DNA from: W0P28-013 sp963659365
Lineage (GTDB): Bacteria; Bacteroidota; Bacteroidia; Bacteroidales; Paludibacteraceae
NCBI GenBank assembly: GCA_963659365.1
Contig: CAVKTI010000028.1
Span: 1-29,441 of the forward strand
Direction of reading: 5' to 3'
Length of the DNA stretch: 29,441 nt
The notes below the pieces were generated by a model. It was not told the origin of the DNA and did no database searches. It saw only the letters and a list, made by a program, of their open reading frames with translations. How positions within the stretch are numbered: position 1 is the stretch's first letter; every line of letters starts with the position of its first letter. The translations under genes were made by a program, and so were the position numbers. This document shows positions 15,695-23,393 of the stretch, one piece after another.

Positions 15695-15726
15695 CAAAAG
15701 TACAACATTATTTTGAAATCGCCAAA
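15695..15726 (-). promoter_or_regulatory. Promoter of the structured RNA / two-module gene
   Basis: Minus strand TTTG (15726-15723), exactly 20 bp, TACTTTTG (15702-15695). It is about 350 bp upstream of the ATG at 15345. Confidence 0.75.
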
Positions 15727-16030
15727 ATAATTTCAGAATTTTTAGTCGCAAGATATGAGTAGCAAGTCGCAAGATAAGTTAGGAGTGAGGAATTAGGAGT
15801 GAGGAGTGATGCGGCAAAGCCGCAATTTCAGATTGAAAAATTATTTGAAAATTGCGGCGTTTTGGAACGCAAAAATTCAAAATTCTTAATTAAGTGCGTG
15901 GCTTTTCCCCCTATCGGGGGAAACGGGAAAGGGGGCCACTGCCAAGATAATTAACAATAAACAATGAATAATAATTGCGGCGTTCAAAATACCGACAATT
16001 TGAAATTTGAAATTTGAAATTTGAAACTCT
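15727..16030. repeat. Repeat-mosaic region with a 110-bp direct repeat
   Basis: No gene. Contains agtagcaagtcgcaagat words, ttaggagtgaggagtgatgcggcaaagccgc, and from about 15880 to 15993 a segment (cttttccccctatcgg hairpin, then ttaacaataaacaatgaataataattgcggcg) that recurs in the same orientation at 20331-20440. It ends in gaaattt units (15999-16024). Confidence 0.75.
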
Positions 16031-16039
16031 GAAATCTGA

Positions 16040-16181
16040 TTTCCAACCCCTCCGTTGCGCTCGTCCCCTTGCAAAGGGGACAGGTTCGCACTGTTGTTGG
16101 TTCAGTTTACAGCCAAGTTGGTAGAGTATTCTCCCCTTTTCAAGGGGAGTACCTGCCGAATGGCAGGGGTAGGGTTGGAAA
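16040..16181. repeat. MITE-like inverted-repeat element, about 142 bp
   Basis: Termini are TTTCCAACCC (16040-16049) and GGGTTGGAAA (16172-16181). Inside are two more self-complementary blocks, ccccttgcaaagggg and ctccccttttcaaggggag. No coding capacity. It lies between the rluA-type stop and the repeat mosaic. No clear target-site duplication is visible. Confidence 0.5.
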
Positions 16182-16210
16182 ATAACTCAATGATTCAATA
16201 ACTCAATAAT

Positions 16211-17104
16211 TCAATGGCGTTTCGCTGCCGTCAAAAAATTTTTCGGCACGAGCGATTTGAAACGCATTGGCTGGTGTGTGGCAGGGTGTTCGAACTCAAG
16301 CGTGCAGGCGTGCAGCGCCAGTCTGTCGATGATGGGCGATGCGCCATTGCCATATTTGCGGTCGCCAAGTACAGGGTGGCCAATGGCAGCCATCTGCACA
16401 CGAATTTGGTTGGTGCGCCCCGTTTCGAGATGCAGTTCGAGGAGCGAAAGACGGCCATTTCCGCCGATTTTTTGGTAGTGCGTAATCGATTTTTTGCCGC
16501 CATTGTTGCGAAACGACGAAAAGACGCGCGTAGTTTTCGGATTCTCGGTAAGCCACGACACAATGGTATCGCGATCGGGCTGCACATCGCCTTCGACCAA
16601 AGCCACATAGGCGCGATTCGACACGATAGTGCGCCAATTTTCGCGCATAAATTCCTGTAAATCACGACTTTTGGCGAAAACCAGCAGTCCCGATGTCTCG
16701 CGGTCGAGCCGATGCACCACAAAAACGCCGTTGCGTGGATTGCTCTTTTTGACCCAATTTTTGAGAATCGAAAAGACCGTCGTTTCGTGCGATTCGGGCG
16801 CAGTTGCCACCGTGAGCAGCCCTTCGCGCTTATCGACCACAAGCAGATAGTCGTCCTCGTAAACCAAGCGGAGTTGCGGGTGCGAAAAAGCCGTTGTTTG
16901 TGGTGCATTGCGCAGCACCATTACCACATCGCCTGCGGCCAGCGGCTTGTCGAATTGCGTTTCGGGGCGGTCGTTCACCAGCACCTGTTTGTGCACCAGC
17001 AACGCCTTGACCGAAGTGCGGCTCATGCCCATTTTTGCCAACAAAAACGGCAGCAGCGGCATCGCTTCGGCCACGCGCAAAAGTGTCCGTCCATCTTTTC
17101 CCAT
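16211..17104 (-). CDS. RluA-family rRNA/tRNA pseudouridine synthase
   Basis: The protein has 297 residues from ATG 17104. An N-terminal S4-type RNA-binding domain (about 15-66, MSRTSVKALLVHKQVLVND) is followed by the catalytic domain. The RluA signature HRLDRETSGLL begins at 131, with the catalytic Asp at 134; GRTNQIRVQMAAIGHPVLGD is the second conserved block. It isomerises specific uridines in structured RNA to pseudouridine. Target position (RluC/RluD type or other) cannot be set from the sequence. An open frame extends upstream to 17233 but overlaps the previous gene, so ATG 17104 is preferred; it starts 8 bp after the stop of the solute-binding protein gene, so the two are probably co-transcribed. 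Confidence 0.9.
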   Translation of the reverse strand: MGKDGRTLLRVAEAMPLLPFLLAKMGMSRTSVKALLVHKQVLVNDRPETQFDKPLAAGDVVMVLRNAPQTTAFSHPQLRLVYEDDYLLVVDKREGLLTVATAPESHETTVFSILKNWVKKSNPRNGVFVVHRLDRETSGLLVFAKSRDLQEFMRENWRTIVSNRAYVALVEGDVQPDRDTIVSWLTENPKTTRVFSSFRNNGGKKSITHYQKIGGNGRLSLLELHLETGRTNQIRVQMAAIGHPVLGDRKYGNGASPIIDRLALHACTLEFEHPATHQPMRFKSLVPKNFLTAAKRH

Positions 17105-17112
17105 CGTCGCAA

Positions 17113-17913
17113 TTAGTTGTGATATTTTCGGAGCAACTGGCTGTAGGCATCGGTCGCTTTGAAGGCGGCAAACCAACTGTCGAAGCGGTTGCGCAACTCC
17201 TGCTCTTTCGCAGGAAAAGCCCACGCGCGCCACTGGTCGAAGCCGAGTTGCGTGTCGCTATCGAGTTGCGGATAGAAGCGTTTCACGGCCTGTGCCGCCG
17301 AAAGGTCGGCCGCCACGAACCTTATTTTTCCGCGCGCCACCATCGCCAGCAGATGTTCCGTGTCGATGTCGGGCAGATATTCGATGCGAAAAGTGATGCC
17401 GAGTTCCTCCTCGATGTGTCGCAAAACGAGCGCATCGGGCGAGCCAGCGGGCAGATAGATGGTTTTGCCGTCCAACGCCGCCACATCGCGCACCAGCGTG
17501 TGCTGGTCGGTTTTGGAGGGTTTGCGCTGCACCAGCACAAGGTTGCTTTTCGCTATCGGCAACGAAAACGACACTTCGTCTTTCAGTTCGGTCGTTATCG
17601 GTAACAGTTTCATTATCAGGTCGTAAGCCCCAGAATTTAGCCCTTCGATGTTTTTGTTCAAATCGGGTTCGACCACAAATTGTACGCCCACGCCGAGCGT
17701 ATCGGCAAAGGCTTTGAGCAGTTCGTACTGAAATCCGCTGGTGTCGCTGCCGTTCACCACAAAGCCCTGCGCACTGTATTCGGTCGCCACGCGCAAAAGG
17801 TTCTCCTTGCGCACATCGTCGAAAGTGCGCGGCTGCACACGCCAGTACGCCACCGCCGCCAAAACCAGCAGCGCAACGCCCATCGCTATCAGAATTTTGA
17901 ACCGTTTACGCAT
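17113..17913 (-). CDS. Family 3 extracellular solute-binding-type protein, membrane-anchored
   Basis: The protein has 266 residues. A single N-terminal hydrophobic segment (about 7-24) acts as anchor or uncleaved signal. The remainder is a two-lobed SBP_bac_3 fold: LLRVATEYSAQGF, then SGFQYELLKAFADTLGV, GAYDLIMKLLPITTE and LDGKTIYLPAGSPDALVLRHIEEELG. Such domains bind amino acids or related small ligands; a similar domain forms the N-terminal half of the lytic transglycosylase MltF, but no transglycosylase domain follows here. No ABC permease or ATPase genes are nearby, so a sensory or regulatory role is as likely as transport. It is followed at 8 bp by the pseudouridine synthase gene. Confidence 0.8.
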   Translation of the reverse strand: MRKRFKILIAMGVALLVLAAVAYWRVQPRTFDDVRKENLLRVATEYSAQGFVVNGSDTSGFQYELLKAFADTLGVGVQFVVEPDLNKNIEGLNSGAYDLIMKLLPITTELKDEVSFSLPIAKSNLVLVQRKPSKTDQHTLVRDVAALDGKTIYLPAGSPDALVLRHIEEELGITFRIEYLPDIDTEHLLAMVARGKIRFVAADLSAAQAVKRFYPQLDSDTQLGFDQWRAWAFPAKEQELRNRFDSWFAAFKATDAYSQLLRKYHN

Positions 17914-17929
17914 TACTACTTCGTTATTT

Positions 17930-18183
17930 CAAATTTCAGATTTCAAATTTCAGATTTCAAATTTGTTTTTATGTTTCTATGTTTCTTGCGCTACGCGCTG
18001 TTTCTATGTTTCTGTTGATTTGGTTATTTGTTGATTTGGTTATTTGTTGAATCGTTTAATCGTTGAACTGTTGAGGCGTTTCGGACGCACGCGGTGCGTC
18101 CCTACTTTCACACCTTCACACCTTCACACTTTCTCACTCAAAAAACACTACTCACTTCTAACTTCTCACTTCTAACTTCTCAC
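17930..18183. repeat. Low-complexity intergenic repeats
   Basis: No gene. Contains tttcaaatttcag units (17928-17965), tttctatgtttct words, gttgatttggttattt units, cggacgcacgcggtgcgtcc hairpin, cacaccttcacac units and cttctaacttctcac units running up to the stop codon of the porin gene. Confidence 0.75.
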
Positions 18184-20091
18184 TCAATCATAGAATGTCC
18201 ACGAAACGCCAAATTGGAATGTTGCTGGATTGAGCGGATAGTAGGGCATCGAGAAGTAGTTGCGGCCGCCAAAGAGCGTGGCGTTCCAGTTGGCGTACTG
18301 CGCATAGAAACGCACGCGCTTGATGCAGCAGTTCAGATAGACATTCATCTCGGGATAGTTGCCCACCTCGTAGTCGTGTTGCAGGAAAAATACGCCTGTG
18401 GCTGGCATATAATCGTTGCTGTAGTAGGCGGTGTGGTAGCGCACACTCACGCCAAGTTGGAAAGTCAGCACACGATTGAAAAAGTGGTCGAGGTAGTAGA
18501 AATTCGAGAATATAGCGAAATCGGGCAGCGGCAACAGGCGGCGATTGCTCGTGTATTGGTACACCGCTTTGTTGTCGAGATGAAACCGCCACGCACGCAG
18601 ATTGGCCGTAACATCGGCGGCAATTACTTGCACATTGCCGTCGTGCTGGGCGGGCAGCGCATTTTCGTCGAAATAGATCATTTTCGTGATGTTTTCGAAC
18701 TGCACACCGAGCGAGATGTCGCGCGTGGGAAAGGCGATGCGCCCCTTGACATTGAAACGCATATAGCGATCGAAATTTTTCTCCCACTGAAAATGGTTCG
18801 ACAGATAATGATCGGTCAGAAATTCGCACGATTCGCTGTAAAAACCGCCGCGCGCCGAAATCAGCATCGTGTCTTTGGCGGTAATCGGGAATATGCTACC
18901 AATGCCGCCGTGAATCGAAAAATCGCCCATATTCGGCCCTATCAGATAGACATCGCCCGTGGCATCGAAAGTGAATTTTTCGCCCTCGCGTTTGAAAATC
19001 TGCGCTCCCACACGCAGGTGGTGCTCGGTGCGTTTGGCAATCAGTGCCGAATCGTTTTCGAACTGGCGATAACGGCGCAGGTCGTACTCCACAAAGCCCG
19101 TCAGCCCGAAGCGCATTATGCGGTTGAACTTCTCCTCGAGCGTTACGCCCAGCGTATTTTTCAGCGACCAAGCGCGCGTCGAATCGAGCGTATTTTCGCC
19201 GCTATAATAGTGGTAGTCGTAGTAGCCGCTCGTTACCGAATCGATTTCGACATAGCGGCGGCGAAAATCCTCGAACTTGATGGAGTGCGCTATCGAAACG
19301 ATTGGAATGTAGTCGTAAGCGACCGAATCTTCGGTAACTTGACGCTCTTTTTCGTAGCCAAAACCGACTTTGTGGTTGTAATAGAAAAAGTTATCAACAT
19401 AGCCCACAATGGCGTTCAGGTTGGTGGGAATGTTGTTGGCTTCGATGTTCAACGCCTCATCGGGGTGCAAAATGTAGTCGCGGTCGGTGATGCCGCCGCT
19501 CTCGTGGTTGCGAAAATTGTTGAACATCATCACACCCTGCGCCGAGTAGCGCCGCCCATTGTAACTGCCCCACAAACCGCCGTTCACCATGCGTGTGGCT
19601 TGGTTGGCATACTGTCCGCGCCCATAAATGAGATCGACCAAACCGCCGAAGTTGAGGCGCGAATTGGCGTTCATCGTGAAAAACGACTTGAAATGGTCCT
19701 GTTGGTAGAATGTGGGCAGCGACGAGCGGTATTCTAATTTTGCGAATGGGGTCGTCGTGTTAAAAAACTGTATATCTTCGACACCAACTAAGTAGGCATC
19801 GTAGGGCGAAGAGAGAAAAAGTGTCGATTTTTGCGTGCGGTCGAAATAGATTTTCGATTGCAGCGGCGAGCCAAGGTTGCCGTTCCAATCGTTGGCAATG
19901 CTGTAAGCGTTCACCGGATTGGCATCTTGGTAACTCACCGCCGATGTATCGAGCGAGCAAGTATCGGCCACGCCCAGCAACTCGTCGATGTGCCAAACGC
20001 GTATGCGCGACGGGATTTTCACGCTGTTCGATGCGCCAAACACCGCGCCCGTCAGCACCAAAAAAAGTATCACTACCCTGAAACGGTTCAT
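18184..20091 (-). CDS. Putative outer membrane porin (Porin_10-like, Bacteroidota)
   Basis: The protein has 635 residues from ATG 20091. A signal peptide (MNRFRVVIL onward, about 1-20) is followed by the N-terminal signature of the Bacteroidota putative porin family (RVWHIDELLG, then NGNLGSPLQSKIYFDR and FFNTTTPFAKLEYR). The remainder alternates aromatic and polar residues as expected for outer membrane beta strands, and it ends in FGVSWTFYD close to the C-terminal aromatic. It probably forms a large barrel; the substrate is unknown. I chose 20091, not the upstream in-frame start at 20163, because the signal peptide begins there and the -7 element lies only 6 bp upstream, which implies a leaderless or very short-leader mRNA. 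Confidence 0.85.
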   Translation of the reverse strand: MNRFRVVILFLVLTGAVFGASNSVKIPSRIRVWHIDELLGVADTCSLDTSAVSYQDANPVNAYSIANDWNGNLGSPLQSKIYFDRTQKSTLFLSSPYDAYLVGVEDIQFFNTTTPFAKLEYRSSLPTFYQQDHFKSFFTMNANSRLNFGGLVDLIYGRGQYANQATRMVNGGLWGSYNGRRYSAQGVMMFNNFRNHESGGITDRDYILHPDEALNIEANNIPTNLNAIVGYVDNFFYYNHKVGFGYEKERQVTEDSVAYDYIPIVSIAHSIKFEDFRRRYVEIDSVTSGYYDYHYYSGENTLDSTRAWSLKNTLGVTLEEKFNRIMRFGLTGFVEYDLRRYRQFENDSALIAKRTEHHLRVGAQIFKREGEKFTFDATGDVYLIGPNMGDFSIHGGIGSIFPITAKDTMLISARGGFYSESCEFLTDHYLSNHFQWEKNFDRYMRFNVKGRIAFPTRDISLGVQFENITKMIYFDENALPAQHDGNVQVIAADVTANLRAWRFHLDNKAVYQYTSNRRLLPLPDFAIFSNFYYLDHFFNRVLTFQLGVSVRYHTAYYSNDYMPATGVFFLQHDYEVGNYPEMNVYLNCCIKRVRFYAQYANWNATLFGGRNYFSMPYYPLNPATFQFGVSWTFYD

Positions 20092-20097
20092 AACCTG

Positions 20098-20129
20098 CAA
20101 AGATACGGCTTTTCTGCCAATCCAGCAAA
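20098..20129 (-). promoter_or_regulatory. Promoter of the porin gene
   Basis: Minus strand TTTG (20129-20126), exactly 20 bp, TATCTTTG (20105-20098). The ATG begins 7 bases downstream. Confidence 0.75.
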
Positions 20130-20160
20130 TTGTGTAAATAACAACTTTTTCGTACCTTTG
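20129..20160 (+). promoter_or_regulatory. Divergent plus-strand promoter (toward ribBA)
   Basis: ATTG (20129-20132), exactly 20 bp, TACCTTTG (20153-20160). Its -33 element shares one base with the -33 element of the divergent porin promoter. The leader to ribBA would be about 400 nt. Confidence 0.6.
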
Positions 20161-20165
20161 CACAC

Positions 20166-20512
20166 GAAATTAGTCACAAGATGTGAGTAGCAAGTAGCAA
20201 GACGAGATTTTAAGAAGATAGAATATAGAGCATAGACTTTTTAATTACCCAATTATCTAATTTCCAATTATTTAATCAAATTGGGTGGTGGTCGGCACAA
20301 AAATTCATAATTCATAATTCTTAATTCTTAATTCTTAATTAGACAAAAGGCTTTTCCCCCTATCGGTGGAAACGGGAAAGGGGGCGACAAGAAAAATTAA
20401 CAATAAACAATGAATAATAATTGCGGCGTTTCAAATACCGAAAACTTGAAACTTGAAACCTGAAACCCCTCACCAATGCATTAAACTTATCAACTCATCA
20501 ACTCATCAACCA
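20166..20512. repeat. Repeat-mosaic leader region of ribBA
   Basis: No gene and no recognisable riboswitch. Contains agtagcaag words, the inverted partner (20217-20275) of 10330-10389, ttcataattc and ttaattc units (20302-20340), the direct-repeat partner (20331-20440) of 15880-15993, and catcaactcatcaac units (about 20488-20510). Confidence 0.75.
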
Positions 20513-20513
20513 A

Positions 20514-20556
20514 ACTTTCACACTTTCACACTTTCACACTTTCACACTTTCACACT
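20514..20556. repeat. 8-bp microsatellite (actttcac x 5.4)
   Basis: Five perfect tandem copies of actttcac plus act, ending 8 bp before the ribBA start codon. The run lies within the 5' untranslated region where ribosomes load. Confidence 0.9.
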
Positions 20557-20564
20557 AAAAAAAT

Positions 20565-21776
20565 ATGGTTACCAACGATTTTTCATACATTGAGTCGGCT
20601 ATCGACGATTTTCGTGAGGGCAAATTTCTGATAGTTGTCGATGACGAAGACCGCGAGAACGAGGGCGATTTCATCGTGGCGGCCGAAAAAATAACGCCCG
20701 AAAAGGTCAATTTCATGCTCAAACATGCGCGTGGCGTGCTTTGTGCGCCCATCACCATCGAGCGTTGCAAAGAACTCGACCTGCCGCACCAAGTGGCCGA
20801 CAACACATCGGTGCTTGGCACGCCGTTCACCATTACCATCGACAAGTTGGAGGGCTGCACCACAGGCGTTTCGGCTGCCGACCGCGCCGCCACCATTCGC
20901 GCCTTGGCCGACCCTGCCTCTACGCCGCAAACATTCGGTCGCCCGGGACACATCAATCCGCTCTATGCGCAGGATAAAGGCGTGCTGCGCCGCGCTGGAC
21001 ACACCGAAGCGTGCGTCGATCTCGCCAAATTGGCTGGCCTCTATCCTGCTGGCGCACTCATGGAGATAATGAACGAAGATGGCACCATGGCGCGCCTGCC
21101 CGAACTGAAAAAAATCGCCCAAGAGTACGGACTGAAAATCATTTCGATACGCGACCTGATAGCCTACCGCCTGCAACAAGAATCGATTGTAGAGCGTGGC
21201 GACGAGGTGGATATGCCCACGCAATACGGCCATTTCCGCCTGATCCCTTTCCGCCAAAAATCGAACGGTTTGGAACACATTGCGCTCATCAAAGGCGAGT
21301 GGCAGCACAATGAACCGATTTTGGTGCGCGTACACTCGTCGTGCGCCACAGGCGACATTTTCGGGTCGTGCCGCTGTGAGTGCGGCGAGCAACTGCACCA
21401 AGCCATGCGCGCCATCGAAAAAGAGGGCAAAGGCGTGGTGGTCTATATGAACCAAGAGGGGCGCGGCATCGGGCTAATGGCCAAAATAGCCGCCTACAAA
21501 CTGCAAGAGCAAGGCTACGACACCGTCGATGCCAACCTGCACCTCGGTTTCAAAGCCGACGAGCGCGACTATGGCGTGGGAGCCAGCATTCTGCGCGAAC
21601 TTGGCGTGGCCAAAATGCGCCTGATGACCAACAACCCCGTGAAACGCATCGGTTTGGAAGCGTACGGCCTCGAAATAGTCGAAAATGTGCCAATCGAAAT
21701 CGACCCCAACCCCTACAACGAATTTTATATGCGCACCAAAAAAGAGCGCATGGGGCACCTGCTGCACAAAGTTTAG
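20565..21776 (+). CDS. ribBA: Bifunctional DHBP synthase / GTP cyclohydrolase II (riboflavin synthesis)
   Basis: The protein has 403 residues. The N-terminal half makes 3,4-dihydroxy-2-butanone 4-phosphate from ribulose 5-phosphate: acidic motif DDEDRENEGD (26-35) and RRAGHTEA (142-149). The C-terminal half opens GTP to the pyrimidine precursor of riboflavin: zinc ligands C260, C271 and C273 in HSSCATGDIFGSCRCECG, and the catalytic region NQEGRGIGL. Length and motif order match complete RibBA, so both activities are expected. ATG 20565 follows an A-rich stretch directly after an 8-bp microsatellite. I see no FMN riboswitch elements in the leader. aroC follows after 250 bp of repeats. Confidence 0.96.
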   Translation: MVTNDFSYIESAIDDFREGKFLIVVDDEDRENEGDFIVAAEKITPEKVNFMLKHARGVLCAPITIERCKELDLPHQVADNTSVLGTPFTITIDKLEGCTTGVSAADRAATIRALADPASTPQTFGRPGHINPLYAQDKGVLRRAGHTEACVDLAKLAGLYPAGALMEIMNEDGTMARLPELKKIAQEYGLKIISIRDLIAYRLQQESIVERGDEVDMPTQYGHFRLIPFRQKSNGLEHIALIKGEWQHNEPILVRVHSSCATGDIFGSCRCECGEQLHQAMRAIEKEGKGVVVYMNQEGRGIGLMAKIAAYKLQEQGYDTVDANLHLGFKADERDYGVGASILRELGVAKMRLMTNNPVKRIGLEAYGLEIVENVPIEIDPNPYNEFYMRTKKERMGHLLHKV

Positions 21777-21779
21777 TCT

Positions 21780-22026
21780 AATCTAGTGAGAAGTGGTGCG
21801 GCAGAGCCGCAATTTCAAATTTTATTTGATTTTTGCTCCGCTCGGCATTGTCCAAACGAGTTTGGCACTGCGCTCGCTTATCGCAAAAATTCAGATTTCA
21901 AATTTCAAATTGGCGGTAGCCAAATAAACTTAGAAACATAGAAACAAAAATTGCGTCAGCAATTTTGAGAAACCAGAAACATAGAAACTTATCAACAACC
22001 AATCAACCGATCAACCTGAAAAAAAA
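21780..22026. repeat. Repeat-mosaic region between ribBA and aroC
   Basis: Contains gtgcggcagagccgc hairpin, the uninterrupted copy (21836-21880) of the segment that holds the assembly gap at 2408-2417, ttcaaatttcaaatt, and aacatagaaacaaaaattgcgtcagc with the AAAATTGC-gtca-GCAATTTT hairpin (21947-21966). No promoter is obvious, so aroC may depend on read-through from ribBA. Confidence 0.75.
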
Positions 22027-23100
22027 ATGAACTCCTTCGGTCACATATTTCGTTTTGTGTCGTTTGGCGAGTCGCATGGTGTGCTCATCGGTGGTGTCAT
22101 TGATGGTTGCCCTGCGGGACTGAAAATCGACACCGATTTTGTGCAAACCGAACTGAATCGCCGCCGTCCAGGACAGTCGCCTCTCGCCACGCAACGCCAC
22201 GAAGACGACCGCGTGCAGTTTCTTTCGGGATTGTTCGACGGACAAACCACTGGCGCACCTATCGCATTCACCATTGCCAACAGCGACCAGCGCAGCGACG
22301 ACTACGAACCACTCAAAAACCTATTCCGCCCCAGCCACGCCGACTACACCTACCAAGCAAAATACGGTCTGCGCGACTACCGTGGCGGTGGACGCGCATC
22401 GGCACGCGAAACTGCGGTGCGTGTGGTTGTGGGCGCAGTGGCCAAACTTGCGCTGCGGAAAATCGGCATCGAGATTACGGCCTACACCTCGCAAATCGGT
22501 ACTATCGCTGTGGCAAAGCCCTACTCTGCTCTCGACCTGCGTTTGGCAGAAAACAATGCGGTACGCTGTCCCGACCAAGCGACCGCCGAAAAAATGGCTG
22601 CGTTGATTGCGCAATGCCAAGCCGATGACGACTCGATTGGCGGCATTGTAACCTGCGTGGTGCGCGGTGTGCCAGCAGGACTTGGCGAACCCATCTACGC
22701 TAAACTTCACGCCGAACTTGCCGCCGCCATGCTCTCGATAAACGCTGCAAAAGGCTTTGACTACGGCAGCGGATTCGCCGAAATCGGATTGCGCGGCAGC
22801 GAAGCCAACGACGCTTTCACGGTCGAAAATGGGCGCATCGCCACTGCTACCAACCACTCGGGCGGCATACAAGGTGGCATTTCGAACGGTGCCGACATCT
22901 ACTTTCGCGTGGCATTCAAGCCCACGCCCACCATTTCAAAACCGCAGCAAACCATCGATACCGCACTGAATGCCGTCGAACTCACGGCGCACGGTCGCCA
23001 CGATGCTTGCGTAGTACCACGCGCCGTCCCCATCGTCGAAGCCATGGCTGCCATCGTCCTTTTCGATGCCCATTTAGCCGCACGCTGTGCACGGATTTAG
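22027..23100 (+). CDS. aroC: Chorismate synthase
   Basis: The protein has 357 residues, the usual length. It converts 5-enolpyruvylshikimate 3-phosphate to chorismate with reduced FMN, the last step of the shikimate pathway, in the cytoplasm. Signatures: GESHG (14-18), NRRRPGQS, FRPSHADYTY with the following KYG, GGGRASARETA, and near the end GRHDACVVPRAVPIVEAM. All belong to the FMN and substrate site. It shares its flavin dependence with the product of the upstream ribBA, though a functional link is only inference. The gene is the last of the GC-rich block; the DNA to its right is more AT-rich. Confidence 0.97.
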   Translation: MNSFGHIFRFVSFGESHGVLIGGVIDGCPAGLKIDTDFVQTELNRRRPGQSPLATQRHEDDRVQFLSGLFDGQTTGAPIAFTIANSDQRSDDYEPLKNLFRPSHADYTYQAKYGLRDYRGGGRASARETAVRVVVGAVAKLALRKIGIEITAYTSQIGTIAVAKPYSALDLRLAENNAVRCPDQATAEKMAALIAQCQADDDSIGGIVTCVVRGVPAGLGEPIYAKLHAELAAAMLSINAAKGFDYGSGFAEIGLRGSEANDAFTVENGRIATATNHSGGIQGGISNGADIYFRVAFKPTPTISKPQQTIDTALNAVELTAHGRHDACVVPRAVPIVEAMAAIVLFDAHLAARCARI

Positions 23101-23233
23101 TCGTGGTTAATTGCTCCTTGGAGAATACGCTGCCACCGAAAAAGGGTCAAATGAGGCTTTTTCCTCTTATGAATTCGCTTTAGAGGAATCACAACCTTAT
23201 CTTGACAAAAGTGTAGCCGAACAGCATTTTTAT

Positions 23234-23270
23234 CTTGATAAAAGTGTAATTGCGGCACACTTTTATCGAG
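23234..23270. repeat. Inverted repeat, 14-bp arms
   Basis: CTTGATAAAAGTGT (23234-23247) and ACACTTTTATCGAG (23257-23270) pair with one G-T wobble around a 9-nt loop. A near copy of the left arm (cttgacaaaagtgta) lies at about 23203-23217, forming a direct repeat with it. Purpose unknown; an operator-like or RNA hairpin role is possible. Confidence 0.6.
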
Positions 23271-23285
23271 TTAATTATAAAAATA

Positions 23286-23327
23286 GCAAAAAAGAAACTG
23301 CCTAACAACTTTCCGTTGTTAGGCAGT
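23286..23327 (-). terminator. Terminator of the SusC/SusD-type operon
   Basis: A perfect 13-bp stem (23327-23315 with 23309-23297, loop GGAAA on the minus strand) is followed on the minus strand by TTTCTTTTTTGC. It lies about 70 bp past the stop of the last gene of the minus-strand operon. It may also stop aroC transcripts. Confidence 0.85.
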
Positions 23328-23393
23328 CTTGATAGATAGAAATGAAATACTTTATTTGTGATTAATATCGGATTTGCAGCATAAGAACTGAAT

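Noticed and set aside
16211..17233. Longer N-terminus for the pseudouridine synthase (start at 17233)
   Set aside because: The extra 43 residues overlap the solute-binding protein gene in another frame and show no homology-like features; ATG 17104 leads straight into the S4 domain.
18094..19737. Long open frame (547 codons) on the plus strand
   Set aside because: Antisense to the porin gene and begins in low-complexity repeat DNA; no domain, no promoter.
20514..20556. CRISPR-like array
   Set aside because: The unit is an 8-bp simple repeat without spacers and there are no cas genes.
20160..20564. FMN riboswitch upstream of ribBA
   Set aside because: The conserved RFN boxes are absent; the leader consists of repeats found in other spacers.
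23111..23305. 64-codon frame with TTG start after aroC
   Set aside because: It covers repeated DNA words (the repeated YLDKSV is just the direct repeat), has no good start, and its stop lies inside the operon terminator stem.
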